DNA of 64,000 nucleotides from Chryseobacterium indologenes (GTDB taxonomy: Bacteria; Bacteroidota; Bacteroidia; Flavobacteriales; Weeksellaceae): contig NZ_CP018786.1 of the NCBI RefSeq assembly GCF_002025665.1, positions 2,108,001-2,172,000 on the forward strand, in the 5' to 3' direction. Made by a program: the position numbers and the translations under genes. The notes below the pieces were generated by a model that searched no databases, was not told where the DNA came from, and saw nothing but the letters and a program-made list of their open reading frames with translations. Each line of letters begins with the position of its first letter. Within the stretch, counting starts at the first letter, position 1. Positions 24,393-32,506 of the stretch are shown piece after piece.

Positions 24393-25259
24393 TTAATTCA
24401 GGACCTCATTGATCTTTGGATACTGAGAGATTTTTCTGAACACAAACTTGTTGCTCTTCTGCAATTTTTCAATAAACATATCCAGTTCATTGATAGAGTC
24501 TGCATCTCTCAGATATTGGTCGTGGGTAAGGAATACCAGGTGTCTTGAAGTCTTCTCAAGGTCGTTCAGGAAAATACTGTCTACTTTCTTGATCATGGCT
24601 TCATGACTTCCTTTTAAAGTCATTTTTTGAGAAGGTCTCCATTCAAGATCCCAGCCGATAACTTTATAACCTGCTTTCTTAAGACCATCTGCTGCTGCAG
24701 TAGAACTTTTGATATCAGTTACGTTAATATTGTTGAGCCTCCAGATATTTCTTCCGGGAGTTCTTGCTATTTTATCAGTAAGCTTCAGGCTGTCTTTGGC
24801 GATATCAAAATCATGGACTACTGATTCAGTATTTTTATAAAAATCGGTGTATTTGTTATGGGCATGAGAGAAACTGTGATTGGCTAGCTCTACCAAAGGG
24901 TTTTGCTTAAGCAACAACAGATCATCCTTCTGTTTTTTACTTCCATAAGCATGTTTTCCTACCAGAAAGGCGGTTGCACAAACATTTCTTTTGTCCAGAA
25001 TTTTTAAAAGATTTTCGGTTCCCTGATTGGGACCATCATCGAAGGTGAGGTAGATCACTCTTTTATCCGGGTCTACACCTTCATCGTCCATATTGGGGAC
25101 TATTTCTGCGGAAGGATGTTCCTGTGAACTGACGACGGGGTCGTTATTCACTTCATTTTTAAAATTACAGCTATACAATAAAGCCGAAGTTGCACTCATC
25201 AATGCAAACATCCCTAGAAAAGTCGCATTTTTTGACTTTCCCGCAAAAATTTTTCTCAT
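24393..25259 (-). CDS. Polysaccharide deacetylase family lipoprotein
   Basis: 288 residues. The N-terminus has a membrane segment and lipobox ALLYSC, so the protein is probably anchored in the periplasmic or outer membrane leaflet. The NodB homology domain starts with the metal-binding YLTFDDGPNQGTE (about 70-82), continues with ELANHSFSHAHN (HxxxH, zinc ligands) and RTPGRNIWRLN (catalytic Arg/Pro motif), and ends with LVFLTHDQYLRD (catalytic His). The family removes N- or O-acetyl groups from peptidoglycan, chitin-like or exopolysaccharide chains; the substrate here is unknown. Confidence 0.88.
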   Translation of the reverse strand: MRKIFAGKSKNATFLGMFALMSATSALLYSCNFKNEVNNDPVVSSQEHPSAEIVPNMDDEGVDPDKRVIYLTFDDGPNQGTENLLKILDKRNVCATAFLVGKHAYGSKKQKDDLLLLKQNPLVELANHSFSHAHNKYTDFYKNTESVVHDFDIAKDSLKLTDKIARTPGRNIWRLNNINVTDIKSSTAAADGLKKAGYKVIGWDLEWRPSQKMTLKGSHEAMIKKVDSIFLNDLEKTSRHLVFLTHDQYLRDADSINELDMFIEKLQKSNKFVFRKISQYPKINEVLN

Positions 25260-25556
25260 AAAGGTAATGGAATTTTAAATTGTTAAAAATCGTTAAAAAT
25301 AACAATTGAAAGTTAACAAATTATATGCCATGCTGTGCAGTTATTTTTCTTTTTAAGTTTATTTTAAGAACTTTATTTTAAAGGCGATTTCCAATAAGAA
25401 TTGAATTGTAATTATATGATTTTGTTTTTCTTATTTTTTAACATTTATAAATGCGAAACCAATGGTTTTTCTCTATATACATTGATGTTTTAATATTCTT
25501 CATTGAACGGAGAATTATTTTATTTTAACAAAAAAAAGATAATTTTTATAGAATCT
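25260..25556. other. AT-rich intergenic region
   Basis: 297 bp, very AT-rich, between two genes on the minus strand. It must hold the promoter of the deacetylase gene, but no exact -7 box is seen. I find no small ORF, stable hairpin or repeat worth naming. Confidence 0.4.
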
Positions 25557-26285
25557 TTATTTTAAGATGCTTTTTAAATACAGCGAATTTTTAATAGCTG
25601 CTATTCCCCAGGTATTATTGAAGAAAATAAATGAGGTTTGCGTGGTATTTTTAATCTTTTCAGCCAATGCATCCATAAAATCTTTACGATATTCTGATTT
25701 GTAAAGAACAGGTTTTCCATGAAGTCTATAATAAAGTATCTCCGAATGATTAATAATAAGGTCTTCGGGAAGATTGCCAGGAAAACTTACACCTGAGAAG
25801 ACAATATTGTGCTTTTTTAAAAGATTAAATACTTCTTTTTGCCACCATGAGTTGTGTCGGAATTCAATGACATTCAGAAGTCTATGATCAATATTGTTGA
25901 TGATTCGTTCTGTGTTCTCTGCGGAATTTGTAAAGGAAGGAGGAAGTTGATATAGAAATCCGGAAAGTTTATCCTTCAGATTACTTTGAATGTGATTACA
26001 GAATAGAGCAATTTCATCCTTGGAATTTTCAAGCCGGTTTTGATGGGTGATGGCTTTGGGAATTTTAATGAAGAATCTGAAATCATCAGGGGTTTCATCA
26101 TACCACTTCAACAATGTTTTTGAGGTTGGTTTCCTATAAAAAGTAGAATTGATTTCTACGGCATTGAACGTTGTTGAATATAAAGAAAGAAAATCTTTAC
26201 TTTGGGCATTCTCAGGATATAAAGACCCTTTCCAGTCATTATTGTAAAATCCCGAACATCCTATGTAAAGATTTTCTTTTGTCAT
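25557..26285 (-). CDS. DUF72 (YecE-like) protein
   Basis: 242 residues of the DUF72 TIM-barrel family. The N-terminus has the hallmark GCSGFYNNDWKGSLYPE, followed by FNAVEINSTFYRKP and FFIKIPKAITH. Later segments are VIEFRHNSWW and YYRLHGKP. The biochemical role of the family is unknown, although distant similarity to sugar isomerase-type barrels has been noted. It lies 4 nt after the copper ATPase stop and is probably co-transcribed with it. Confidence 0.87.
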   Translation of the reverse strand: MTKENLYIGCSGFYNNDWKGSLYPENAQSKDFLSLYSTTFNAVEINSTFYRKPTSKTLLKWYDETPDDFRFFIKIPKAITHQNRLENSKDEIALFCNHIQSNLKDKLSGFLYQLPPSFTNSAENTERIINNIDHRLLNVIEFRHNSWWQKEVFNLLKKHNIVFSGVSFPGNLPEDLIINHSEILYYRLHGKPVLYKSEYRKDFMDALAEKIKNTTQTSFIFFNNTWGIAAIKNSLYLKSILK

Positions 26286-26289
26286 GATA

Positions 26290-29151
26290 TTATTTTATAT
26301 CCAGATCCACGGAGTTGAGTCTCAATGAATTCAGTATCACAGACAGGGAACTGAAACTCATTGCTGCAGCTGCAATCATTGGTGATAAAAGAATTCCAAA
26401 GAATGGATACAATAATCCTGCCGCAACCGGAACTCCTAAAACATTATAAATGAAAGCAAAGAACAGGTTCTCTTTAATGTTTTTGAGAAGCTTTTCACTC
26501 AATAGTTTTGCTTTTGCAACACCTAAGATATCTCCTTTTAATAAAGTAATTTCAGCACTTTCAATCGCAACATCTGTTCCTGTTCCCATGGCAATTCCCA
26601 CATCAGATTGGGCAAGGGCAGGAGAGTCATTGATCCCGTCTCCGGTCATCGCTACAATTTTACCTTGCTGTTGGAGTTTCTTTACCTCATTCAGCTTATC
26701 TTCAGGAAGACAGTTGGCTTTGAAATGTTTAATTCCTAATTCATCAGCAACAGCTTTGGCAGTATGTTCATTATCTCCTGTCATCATGATGATGTCTATT
26801 CCTTCACTCATCAACTGTTTAACAGCTTTTTTGGAGCTTTCTTTGATTTTATCTGTAAAACTTACGAATCCCAGCACCTGCTGATCCTGTGCGATATAGG
26901 AAATCGTATGGGCTTTAGACTGAACTTCTACTGCTTTCTGTTTTAAGCTGTCAGGAATCATAATCTGATGAGAGGTCAGGAGACTTTCATTTCCAAGATA
27001 AGTTGTCTTTCCGTTGATATTTCCTTTCACTCCTTTTCCTGAGATATTCTCAAACTGATCTACTTTTTCCGCCGTCAGATTCTCTTCTTTTGCTCTTTTT
27101 ATTACGGCATTGGAAAGTGGGTGTTCAGAATTTTGATTCAAAGAAAAAGCCAGTTTTAAAATCTGATGCTGATCTCCGTTTATTGTTTCAATATGCTCTA
27201 CTGAAGGTTTTCCTTCTGTTAAAGTTCCTGTTTTATCGGTAATCAAAACATTTACTTTATTCATCTGCTCAAGTGCTTCTGCATTTTTGATAAGGATTCC
27301 GTTTTTAGCACCTTTCCCGATTCCTACCATTAAGGACATCGGAGTTGCCAGCCCAAGAGCACAAGGACAAGCCACAATTAAAACGGCAACCGCATTTACG
27401 AAAGCAAATAAAGTTCTTTTTCCTTCCGGACCGAAAAACTGCCACAGTACAAAAGTAAGTACTGCAATAACAATTACCACAGGGACAAATACTTTTGATA
27501 CTTTATCTGTAAGTTTCTGGATTGGAGCTTTGCTGCGGCTGGCTTCATTAACCATTTTAATAATTTGGGAAAGCAAGGTTTCATCACCTACCTTTTCTGC
27601 CTTCATAATAAATACCTGATTACCATTGATTGTGCCGGAAGATACTTTATCGTCTACATTTTTTTCAACAGGAATGGGTTCTCCGGTGATCATGCTTTCG
27701 TCAACAATAGAATTACCTTCGGTGATTTTTCCATCTACGGGAATTTTTTCACCAGGTTTTACTTTTAATAAGTCGCCTATTTTTACCTGAGAAAGCAGAA
27801 CTTTCTTTTCTTCACCATTTACCATAAGGTTGGCTTCATCCGGTGAAAGGTTCATTAATTCTTTGATGGCATTTCCTGTTTTTTTATGAGCCGCTGCTTC
27901 CATCAGCTGACCTAAAATGACAAGGGTTAAAATCACACAGACTGCTTCAAAATACAACGGGATTTCATGATTATGTCCACGAATTTCATGTGGAATAATG
28001 TCTGGAAATATCAGAGCTACAATACTGAAAATAAAGGCTGCAGCCACTCCCAGTGCAATAAGACTGAACATATTGAGGTTCCATGTTTTAAAGGAAACCC
28101 AGCCTCTTTTCAATAGAAACCATCCTGAATAAAACATCACCGGAAGTGTTAAAGCAAGTTCGATAAATCCTTGAATCTGATGAGAGAAAGGGAAGTTGAT
28201 CAACATTCCTCCCATTGAAAGAATGAAAACCGGAATAGTAAACGCCAGTGAAGTAATGAATTTTCTTTTTAATATAGTGTAGGTTTCATCTTCATCATCA
28301 TCACTGCTGTCGGGCATTCTTATGAGATCCATTCCGCAGATCGGACAGTCTCCCGGTTCGTCACGAATGATTTCCGGGTGCATAGGACAGGTATATTTTG
28401 CGGTTTTCTTTTCAGGATATTTTACAAGATCCATTCCGCAAACCGGACATCCTACATTGGAGTCATAGGTTTTATCACCTTCACAATACATCGGACAGTA
28501 ATATCTGCCTGCCATTTCATCAGTTACTTTAGGGGTTTCATGACTATGGCTGTGGTGGTGATCATGATGACTGTGAGAATGAGAATGATGCTGGTGAGAA
28601 TTTGCTTTTTGGGCAAGTTCTTCCGTAATCGGTTCTAAATCCATATGACAAACAGGGCAACTGCCTTTTTCATCATATACTTTATCCCCTTCGCAAAACA
28701 TCGGACAATAATGCTTCCCGGTACTATCTTTAAAGTTTTCAGGAAGGTTGGTTGATGAATAGGTTGGTTGATGATTAGGATCTTTAGCAAGCTTTTCTTC
28801 AATAGGAACCAGATACATTTTGCAGACAGGACATCTTTCGCCCTGTTTGAAATATACTTTATCTCCTTCACATTCCATTGGACAATAGTATACCGAAGAC
28901 GGAGATACACGGTCCTGAGGTTTTATGAATGCTGTCTCAGGATGATTGGGATCTTCAAGTCTGTATTTTCCTATTTCTGCCAGGGCATCATTTAATGCCG
29001 AAAGTGTCACACCATAATCAGAAGTGATGGTTGCGGTATGAGTTTCCAGATTAACATCGGCTTTAACACCATCAACACTGTTCAGTTGATTGGAAATTTT
29101 TTTCTGGCAGCCGGAACAGGTCATTCCGAGTATTTTATACTGTTGTTCCAT
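26290..29151 (-). CDS. copA: Copper-type heavy-metal P-type ATPase with five cysteine metal-binding modules
   Basis: 953 residues from the ATG at 29151, chosen because the frame upstream (29181) crosses the promoter area. Residues 1-65 are an HMA domain with MTCSGC (10-15). Four zinc-ribbon-like CPM...CPxCxM modules follow, starting near 90, 149, 219 and 255. A His-rich stretch (about 186-205) sits between the second and third. The membrane part has the ion-binding CPC motif in [12 protein letters not shown], the phosphorylation site [11 protein letters not shown] and [17 protein letters not shown]. The CPC motif fits Cu(I) export. The array of soluble sites is unusually long. A palindrome at 29175-29189 overlaps the promoter. 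A DUF72 gene follows after 4 nt. Confidence 0.94.
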   Translation of the reverse strand: MEQQYKILGMTCSGCQKKISNQLNSVDGVKADVNLETHTATITSDYGVTLSALNDALAEIGKYRLEDPNHPETAFIKPQDRVSPSSVYYCPMECEGDKVYFKQGERCPVCKMYLVPIEEKLAKDPNHQPTYSSTNLPENFKDSTGKHYCPMFCEGDKVYDEKGSCPVCHMDLEPITEELAQKANSHQHHSHSHSHHDHHHSHSHETPKVTDEMAGRYYCPMYCEGDKTYDSNVGCPVCGMDLVKYPEKKTAKYTCPMHPEIIRDEPGDCPICGMDLIRMPDSSDDDEDETYTILKRKFITSLAFTIPVFILSMGGMLINFPFSHQIQGFIELALTLPVMFYSGWFLLKRGWVSFKTWNLNMFSLIALGVAAAFIFSIVALIFPDIIPHEIRGHNHEIPLYFEAVCVILTLVILGQLMEAAAHKKTGNAIKELMNLSPDEANLMVNGEEKKVLLSQVKIGDLLKVKPGEKIPVDGKITEGNSIVDESMITGEPIPVEKNVDDKVSSGTINGNQVFIMKAEKVGDETLLSQIIKMVNEASRSKAPIQKLTDKVSKVFVPVVIVIAVLTFVLWQFFGPEGKRTLFAFVNAVAVLIVACPCALGLATPMSLMVGIGKGAKNGILIKNAEALEQMNKVNVLITDKTGTLTEGKPSVEHIETINGDQHQILKLAFSLNQNSEHPLSNAVIKRAKEENLTAEKVDQFENISGKGVKGNINGKTTYLGNESLLTSHQIMIPDSLKQKAVEVQSKAHTISYIAQDQQVLGFVSFTDKIKESSKKAVKQLMSEGIDIIMMTGDNEHTAKAVADELGIKHFKANCLPEDKLNEVKKLQQQGKIVAMTGDGINDSPALAQSDVGIAMGTGTDVAIESAEITLLKGDILGVAKAKLLSEKLLKNIKENLFFAFIYNVLGVPVAAGLLYPFFGILLSPMIAAAAMSFSSLSVILNSLRLNSVDLDIK

Positions 29152-29174
29152 GATTCTTAAATTTATAGTACAAA

Positions 29175-29189
29175 TTTCCAAAATGGAAA
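29175..29189. promoter_or_regulatory. Candidate operator TTTCCAAAATGGAAA
   Basis: Perfect 15-bp palindrome (six-base arms) overlapping the near-consensus -7 box GAAATTTG (29171-29178, minus strand) upstream of the copper ATPase. It may bind the nearby AraC-type regulator or another repressor. Confidence 0.35.
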
Positions 29190-29221
29190 CCTAAGGTTGT
29201 TATAAATTTAAGGATAATAGT

Positions 29222-29366
29222 TATAAAATTAGGTGGAGTGAAAGAGTTTGAGAGTAGGAGAGTATAAGAGTAAGAGGGTTTGAGAGTTGTAGGGTGGGAG
29301 CGTTTGAGCGTTTGTAAGTGAAATAGGAATGTTTAACTTCTTCACCCCTAAACGCTCAAACACTCA
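29222..29366. repeat. GAGTTTGAGAG-type word repeat with inverted arm
   Basis: The 29230-29330 stretch reiterates GAG, GTTTGAG and GAGAG words on the + strand. A complementary arm AAACGCTCAAACACTCAAAC lies at 29349-29368. The words match those at 2430-2455. It fills the gap between the copper ATPase and AraC genes and may act as a transcription barrier. Confidence 0.5.
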
Positions 29367-29369
29367 AAC

Positions 29370-29930
29370 TTATAGATTGTCAAGCGCTTTGCGATTGTGT
29401 TCTTTGAGTTTTTTGAATTCAGTAGGAGTGAATCCGGTTATATTCCTGAACTGGGAAGAAAGATGCTGTACACTTTTATAACCAAGCTTTCCTGCAATTT
29501 CAGTAAGATTGAATTCGTTGTATAAAAGAAGTTCTTTTACCTTTTCTATTTTCTGAAGAATGAAGAATTGCTCTAATGTGATATTTTCGTTTTGAGAAAA
29601 TGTTTTGGAAAGAGCACTGTAATCCTTGTGAAGTTTTGAACTTAAAAATTCGGAAAGCAGGAAGTCTTCCGAGATATCAAGGTCGCTTATTTTTACAATA
29701 ATCAGGTTTTTGATTTTTTCCACAGTCTGATGAGCAGAATCCATAATCCTTTCAAAACCTGTATCAAGCAGTTCTTTTTCTATGATCTGCATTTTTTCAG
29801 GAGAAACATCAGCTTCCGTTTCTACTTCTCCCAGTAAGATATTAGCTGTTTTTATATCTGCATTACGGAAAATATTTTCTACTGCAGCAATGCATCTGTT
29901 GCAGACCATATTCTTTATGAAAATCTTCAT
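29370..29930 (-). CDS. AraC-family regulator with HMA-like metal-binding N-terminus
   Basis: 186 residues. The N-terminus (1-70) has IKNMVCNRCI, a CxxC motif (Cys10, Cys13) set in an HMA-like context. A helical linker (75-115) leads to a single AraC HTH module: FNLTEIAGKLGYKSVQHLSSQF and the second helix in NITGFTPTEFKKLK. The combination suggests a sensor for copper or another soft metal. Its ATG overlaps the stop of the thioesterase gene (ATGA), and a copper ATPase lies 219 nt downstream on the same strand. The metal response is inference; the domain order is seen. Confidence 0.85.
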   Translation of the reverse strand: MKIFIKNMVCNRCIAAVENIFRNADIKTANILLGEVETEADVSPEKMQIIEKELLDTGFERIMDSAHQTVEKIKNLIIVKISDLDISEDFLLSEFLSSKLHKDYSALSKTFSQNENITLEQFFILQKIEKVKELLLYNEFNLTEIAGKLGYKSVQHLSSQFRNITGFTPTEFKKLKEHNRKALDNL

Positions 29931-30322
29931 AGGCTGTTGTTTAACCTGTCTTTTACGAATTCTATCTGGGTTTTGCCATGAGGAGCAGGATTGCCTTCTT
30001 CGTTAAGGTTTACCATAACAATTCTTTCTACAGTAATGATGGTTTGATGAGTCATTTTATTTCTTACATCACATCTTAAAGTAATAGAAGAGGATCCGAA
30101 ATGAGTAGCTTCAATTCCTATTTCTATAATATCTCCTTGTTTGGCTGAGCTGACAAAGTTGATTTCAGAAATAAATTTTGTGACTACTTTTGTGTTTTCT
30201 AATTGAATAATAGCATAAAGTGCAGCTTCTTCATCAATCCATTGAAGAAGTCTTCCTCCGAAAAGTGAATGATTGGGGTTTAAGTCTTCGGGTTTCACCC
30301 ATTTTCTGGTATGGTAGTTCAT
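29927..30322 (-). CDS. Acyl-CoA thioesterase, hotdog fold (YciA-like)
   Basis: 131 residues from the ATG at 30322; the more upstream ATG at 30346 falls inside the promoter box. The hotdog-fold signature is NHSLFGGRLLQWIDEEAALYA (about 14-34), with the catalytic Asp/Glu in the central helix, then FISEINFVSSAKQGDIIEIG. The family hydrolyses acyl-CoA thioesters. It is first in an operon with the AraC regulator (4-nt overlap). The link with copper is not obvious. Confidence 0.87.
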   Translation of the reverse strand: MNYHTRKWVKPEDLNPNHSLFGGRLLQWIDEEAALYAIIQLENTKVVTKFISEINFVSSAKQGDIIEIGIEATHFGSSSITLRCDVRNKMTHQTIITVERIVMVNLNEEGNPAPHGKTQIEFVKDRLNNSL

Positions 30323-30343
30323 ATCTTTTAATAATTTGCAGTA

Positions 30344-30351
30344 CAAATTTA
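30344..30351 (-). promoter_or_regulatory. -7 box (TAAATTTG) of the thioesterase/AraC operon
   Basis: Exact TAnnTTTG on the minus strand, 21 nt before the ATG at 30322. Confidence 0.6.
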
Positions 30352-30419
30352 GTGTTAAAAGCTGATCTTTTCAAAAGAATAGTATTTATTGATCTGAAAA
30401 GAATCATTCATTTTCTCAA

Positions 30420-30833
30420 TCATTTTCTTTTGGAACGCATGGCTTTCGTTTTTGCTATGGAAGAATCATTCAGCAATATTTGATATTCTTCACTTTCTAT
30501 GGTAATCAGGGCGACTTTTCCTTCCTGATTATGATGAAATCCAAATCCATATTTTTTCGCCAAAGGAGAACACCGCAGACAAGGTTGGCCTTTGGAAAAG
30601 AACTTTTCCCTTTCATCCTCTTTCTCGTTTTCTGAAATTTCATTTTTAATGGCATAGCATTCAAAAATTAGATCATCAGAAGAATATTGATAAGGACTTT
30701 TTATAAGTTTCTCATATTGGAGATTAGCGAGTGTTTTTTCCTTTTTTTCCGGAGGAATCTGTGCACGGAAAACAGGACAATCTTCGGCAGCTTCAATGAG
30801 TGTGTTGGTATAATTTGTGGTGTATAGTTTCAT
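30420..30833 (-). CDS. DUF6157-family protein
   Basis: 137 residues, soluble, no signal peptide. I recognise the family from its segments TTNYTNTLIEAAEDCPV (N-terminus), TLANLQYEKL, FFSKGQPCLRCSPLAKKYGFG and the terminal KTKAMRSKRK. Two cysteines lie in the QPCLRCSP motif. The family has no known function. No adjacent gene explains its role, and the gene has no perfect promoter box. Confidence 0.75.
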   Translation of the reverse strand: MKLYTTNYTNTLIEAAEDCPVFRAQIPPEKKEKTLANLQYEKLIKSPYQYSSDDLIFECYAIKNEISENEKEDEREKFFSKGQPCLRCSPLAKKYGFGFHHNQEGKVALITIESEEYQILLNDSSIAKTKAMRSKRK

Positions 30834-31200
30834 ATTTAGGTTCAGGTTTTAAAATTTTATTAAGAATAGGGCGGTAAGGAAACTGATAAATAGAATGTTG
30901 TATGTCATATTAACTTGATTTTGAGGGCTCAACGTTAGTATTTGTTTTAAATCTTTAACTAATTTTATAATAAAATTTATTTTTATCTAATTAATTGATT
31001 TTTAATTAATTACGCTTGTTTTGTATGCTTTTTTTGTTTTTAGATTCAACATAATGTGAGAAATATTTAAAAAAAGCTTTGATTTGAAATTTTTAATTGT
31101 ATCTTGCATACGTTTATATTTGGAATCAATATTTGTTCATTAATTTATGTTGTTTTTCTTTTATATACCAAATTTTTATTAATTTTTTAATTTATTTAAA
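30834..31200. other. AT-rich region before the RRM gene
   Basis: 367 bp, extremely AT-rich. The only clear element is the -7 box at 31115-31122. A start near 31128 would give a leader of about 73 nt, long for this window, which could regulate translation (as in cold-inducible RNA-binding proteins). I see no gene. Confidence 0.4.
31115..31122 (+). promoter_or_regulatory. -7 box (TATATTTG) of the RRM gene
   Basis: Exact TAnnTTTG, 78 nt before the ATG at 31201. Confidence 0.5.
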
Positions 31201-31551
31201 ATGAACATTTTTGTTTCAAACATCAATTACGCAACTAAAGAGTATGAGTTGCACGATCTATTCGCAGAATTTGGTGATGTATCATCAGCTAAAATCGTTA
31301 CAGACAGAGAAACTGGTCGTTCCAGAGGTTTCGGTTTCGTAGAAATGGGTGATGAAGAAGGAAAGCAAGCTATTGAAGCTCTTAACCAAAAAGAATTTAA
31401 CGGAAAAACTCTAAACGTATCTGAAGCTAAGCCAAGAGAAGAGAAGCCAAGAAGAAGCTTCGATAACAACAGAGGTGGAGGTTATGGTAACAACAACAAT
31501 AGAGGCGGAGGCTATGGTAACAACCGTGGCGGAGGCGGAAATCGTTGGTAA
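31201..31551 (+). CDS. RRM-type RNA-binding protein with Gly/Arg/Asn-rich tail
   Basis: 116 residues. One RNA recognition motif (1-80) has RNP2 (IFVSNINY, 3-10) and RNP1 (RGFGFVEM, 42-49). The tail (85-116) is of RGG type with repeats of RGGGYGNN, as in cyanobacterial and Bacteroidota Rbp proteins, which bind RNA and may act in cold or stress adaptation or as post-transcriptional regulators in a phylum lacking typical Hfq dependence. Tail repeats at the DNA level (GGTGGAGGTTATGGTAAC words) could expand or shrink by slippage. Monocistronic with strong terminator. Confidence 0.93.
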   Translation: MNIFVSNINYATKEYELHDLFAEFGDVSSAKIVTDRETGRSRGFGFVEMGDEEGKQAIEALNQKEFNGKTLNVSEAKPREEKPRRSFDNNRGGGYGNNNNRGGGYGNNRGGGGNRW

Positions 31552-31558
31552 AAATATG

Positions 31559-31582
31559 AAGCGGCTTTTAAGCCGCTTTTTT
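31559..31582 (+). terminator. Terminator of the RRM gene
   Basis: Nine-base stem AAGCGGCTT/AAGCCGCTT with a 2-nt loop and seven T. Confidence 0.85.
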
Positions 31583-31689
31583 TATGGAATTTAATTTCCA
31601 GTAAATCATTTAATTATAACTTGGGTTGAAATATTATGATGTTTTGGCATAATTTTAGAAAATTATCAATCAATCAAAAAGTAATTATA

Positions 31690-32442
31690 ATGAAAAAACA
31701 TTTATTAGTCGTAATGATGGTGTTTGGTGGATTATTAATTAATGCACAAAACATTTATACTGGGCAGAACATAGAACAAAACAGAAAATACTGGGCAAGT
31801 AACAACCGATACTATTTGACCTTTCAGAATGATGGTAATCTGGTTTTATATAACAGAGCCGGAGTTGCAATGTGGGATACAGGAACAAATAATAGAGGAG
31901 TGAGAGCTGTTTTTCAGGATGACGGGAACTTAGTAGTTTATACTCCCGGAAATGGGGTGGCTTTTAGTTCTAATACTAATGGAAGAAGAGCTGAAAGATT
32001 AACTATTCAGGATGACGGGAATCTTGTCATTTATAATGGTTCCAATCCGCTATGGGCCTCAAAAAGCGATTTGAAAAATAGTGGAAGAGACAATGGCTTT
32101 GGCCGTGGAAATGGGAATATAAGTACTGGGTACAAATTCCGTAAAGGAACAAAAGTATTCTCTCCTAATGGCAGCTATTATTTGACTTTCCAAAATGACG
32201 GAAATCTGGTTTTATCCTATGATAACGGAGATTCTATCTGGGCATCCGGAACAGATAATAAAGGAAGCAGAGCGGAGTTCCAGGCAGATGGAAATCTTGT
32301 TGTTTATGATTCTTACAATAAAGCAGTATGGAGCTCAAATACTTCCCGCAGAGGAGCCAACAAGCTTTCTGTGCAAAATGACGGAAACTTAGTAGTTTAT
32401 AACGATTATACTCCATTGTGGAGTTCAGGAACTAATAGATAA
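31690..32442 (+). CDS. Secreted tandem B-lectin (monocot mannose-binding lectin-like) protein
   Basis: 250 residues from the ATG at 31690, chosen for the clean signal peptide MKKHLLVVMMVFGGLLINAQ; the ATG at 31636 would add 18 residues in front of it. Two B-lectin domains follow (about 21-118 and 135-250). Each has three mannose-site motifs of the QxDxNxVxY type: QNDGNLVLY, QDDGNLVVY and QDDGNLVIY, then QNDGNLVLSY (altered), QADGNLVVY and QNDGNLVVY. A Gly/Asn/Arg-rich linker joins the domains. The tandem architecture is that of LlpA lectin-like bacteriocins, but plain surface adhesion or glycan binding is equally possible. No T9SS domain or immunity gene is seen. Confidence 0.87.
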   Translation: MKKHLLVVMMVFGGLLINAQNIYTGQNIEQNRKYWASNNRYYLTFQNDGNLVLYNRAGVAMWDTGTNNRGVRAVFQDDGNLVVYTPGNGVAFSSNTNGRRAERLTIQDDGNLVIYNGSNPLWASKSDLKNSGRDNGFGRGNGNISTGYKFRKGTKVFSPNGSYYLTFQNDGNLVLSYDNGDSIWASGTDNKGSRAEFQADGNLVVYDSYNKAVWSSNTSRRGANKLSVQNDGNLVVYNDYTPLWSSGTNR

Positions 32443-32463
32443 CAAACTATTTAGATAAAATAA

Positions 32464-32498
32464 AAAGAGACTATCCACAAGGTAGTCTCTTTTTTTAT
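32464..32498. terminator. Terminator between convergent genes
   Basis: Ten-base stem AAAGAGACTA/TAGTCTCTTT followed by T run, between the lectin gene and the DUF4153 gene. Confidence 0.85.
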
Positions 32499-32506
32499 TT
32501 TAATGC

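Noticed and set aside
26450..26884. Long + strand ORF in the copper ATPase gene
   Set aside because: Antisense to the P-type ATPase catalytic domain, low-complexity translation.
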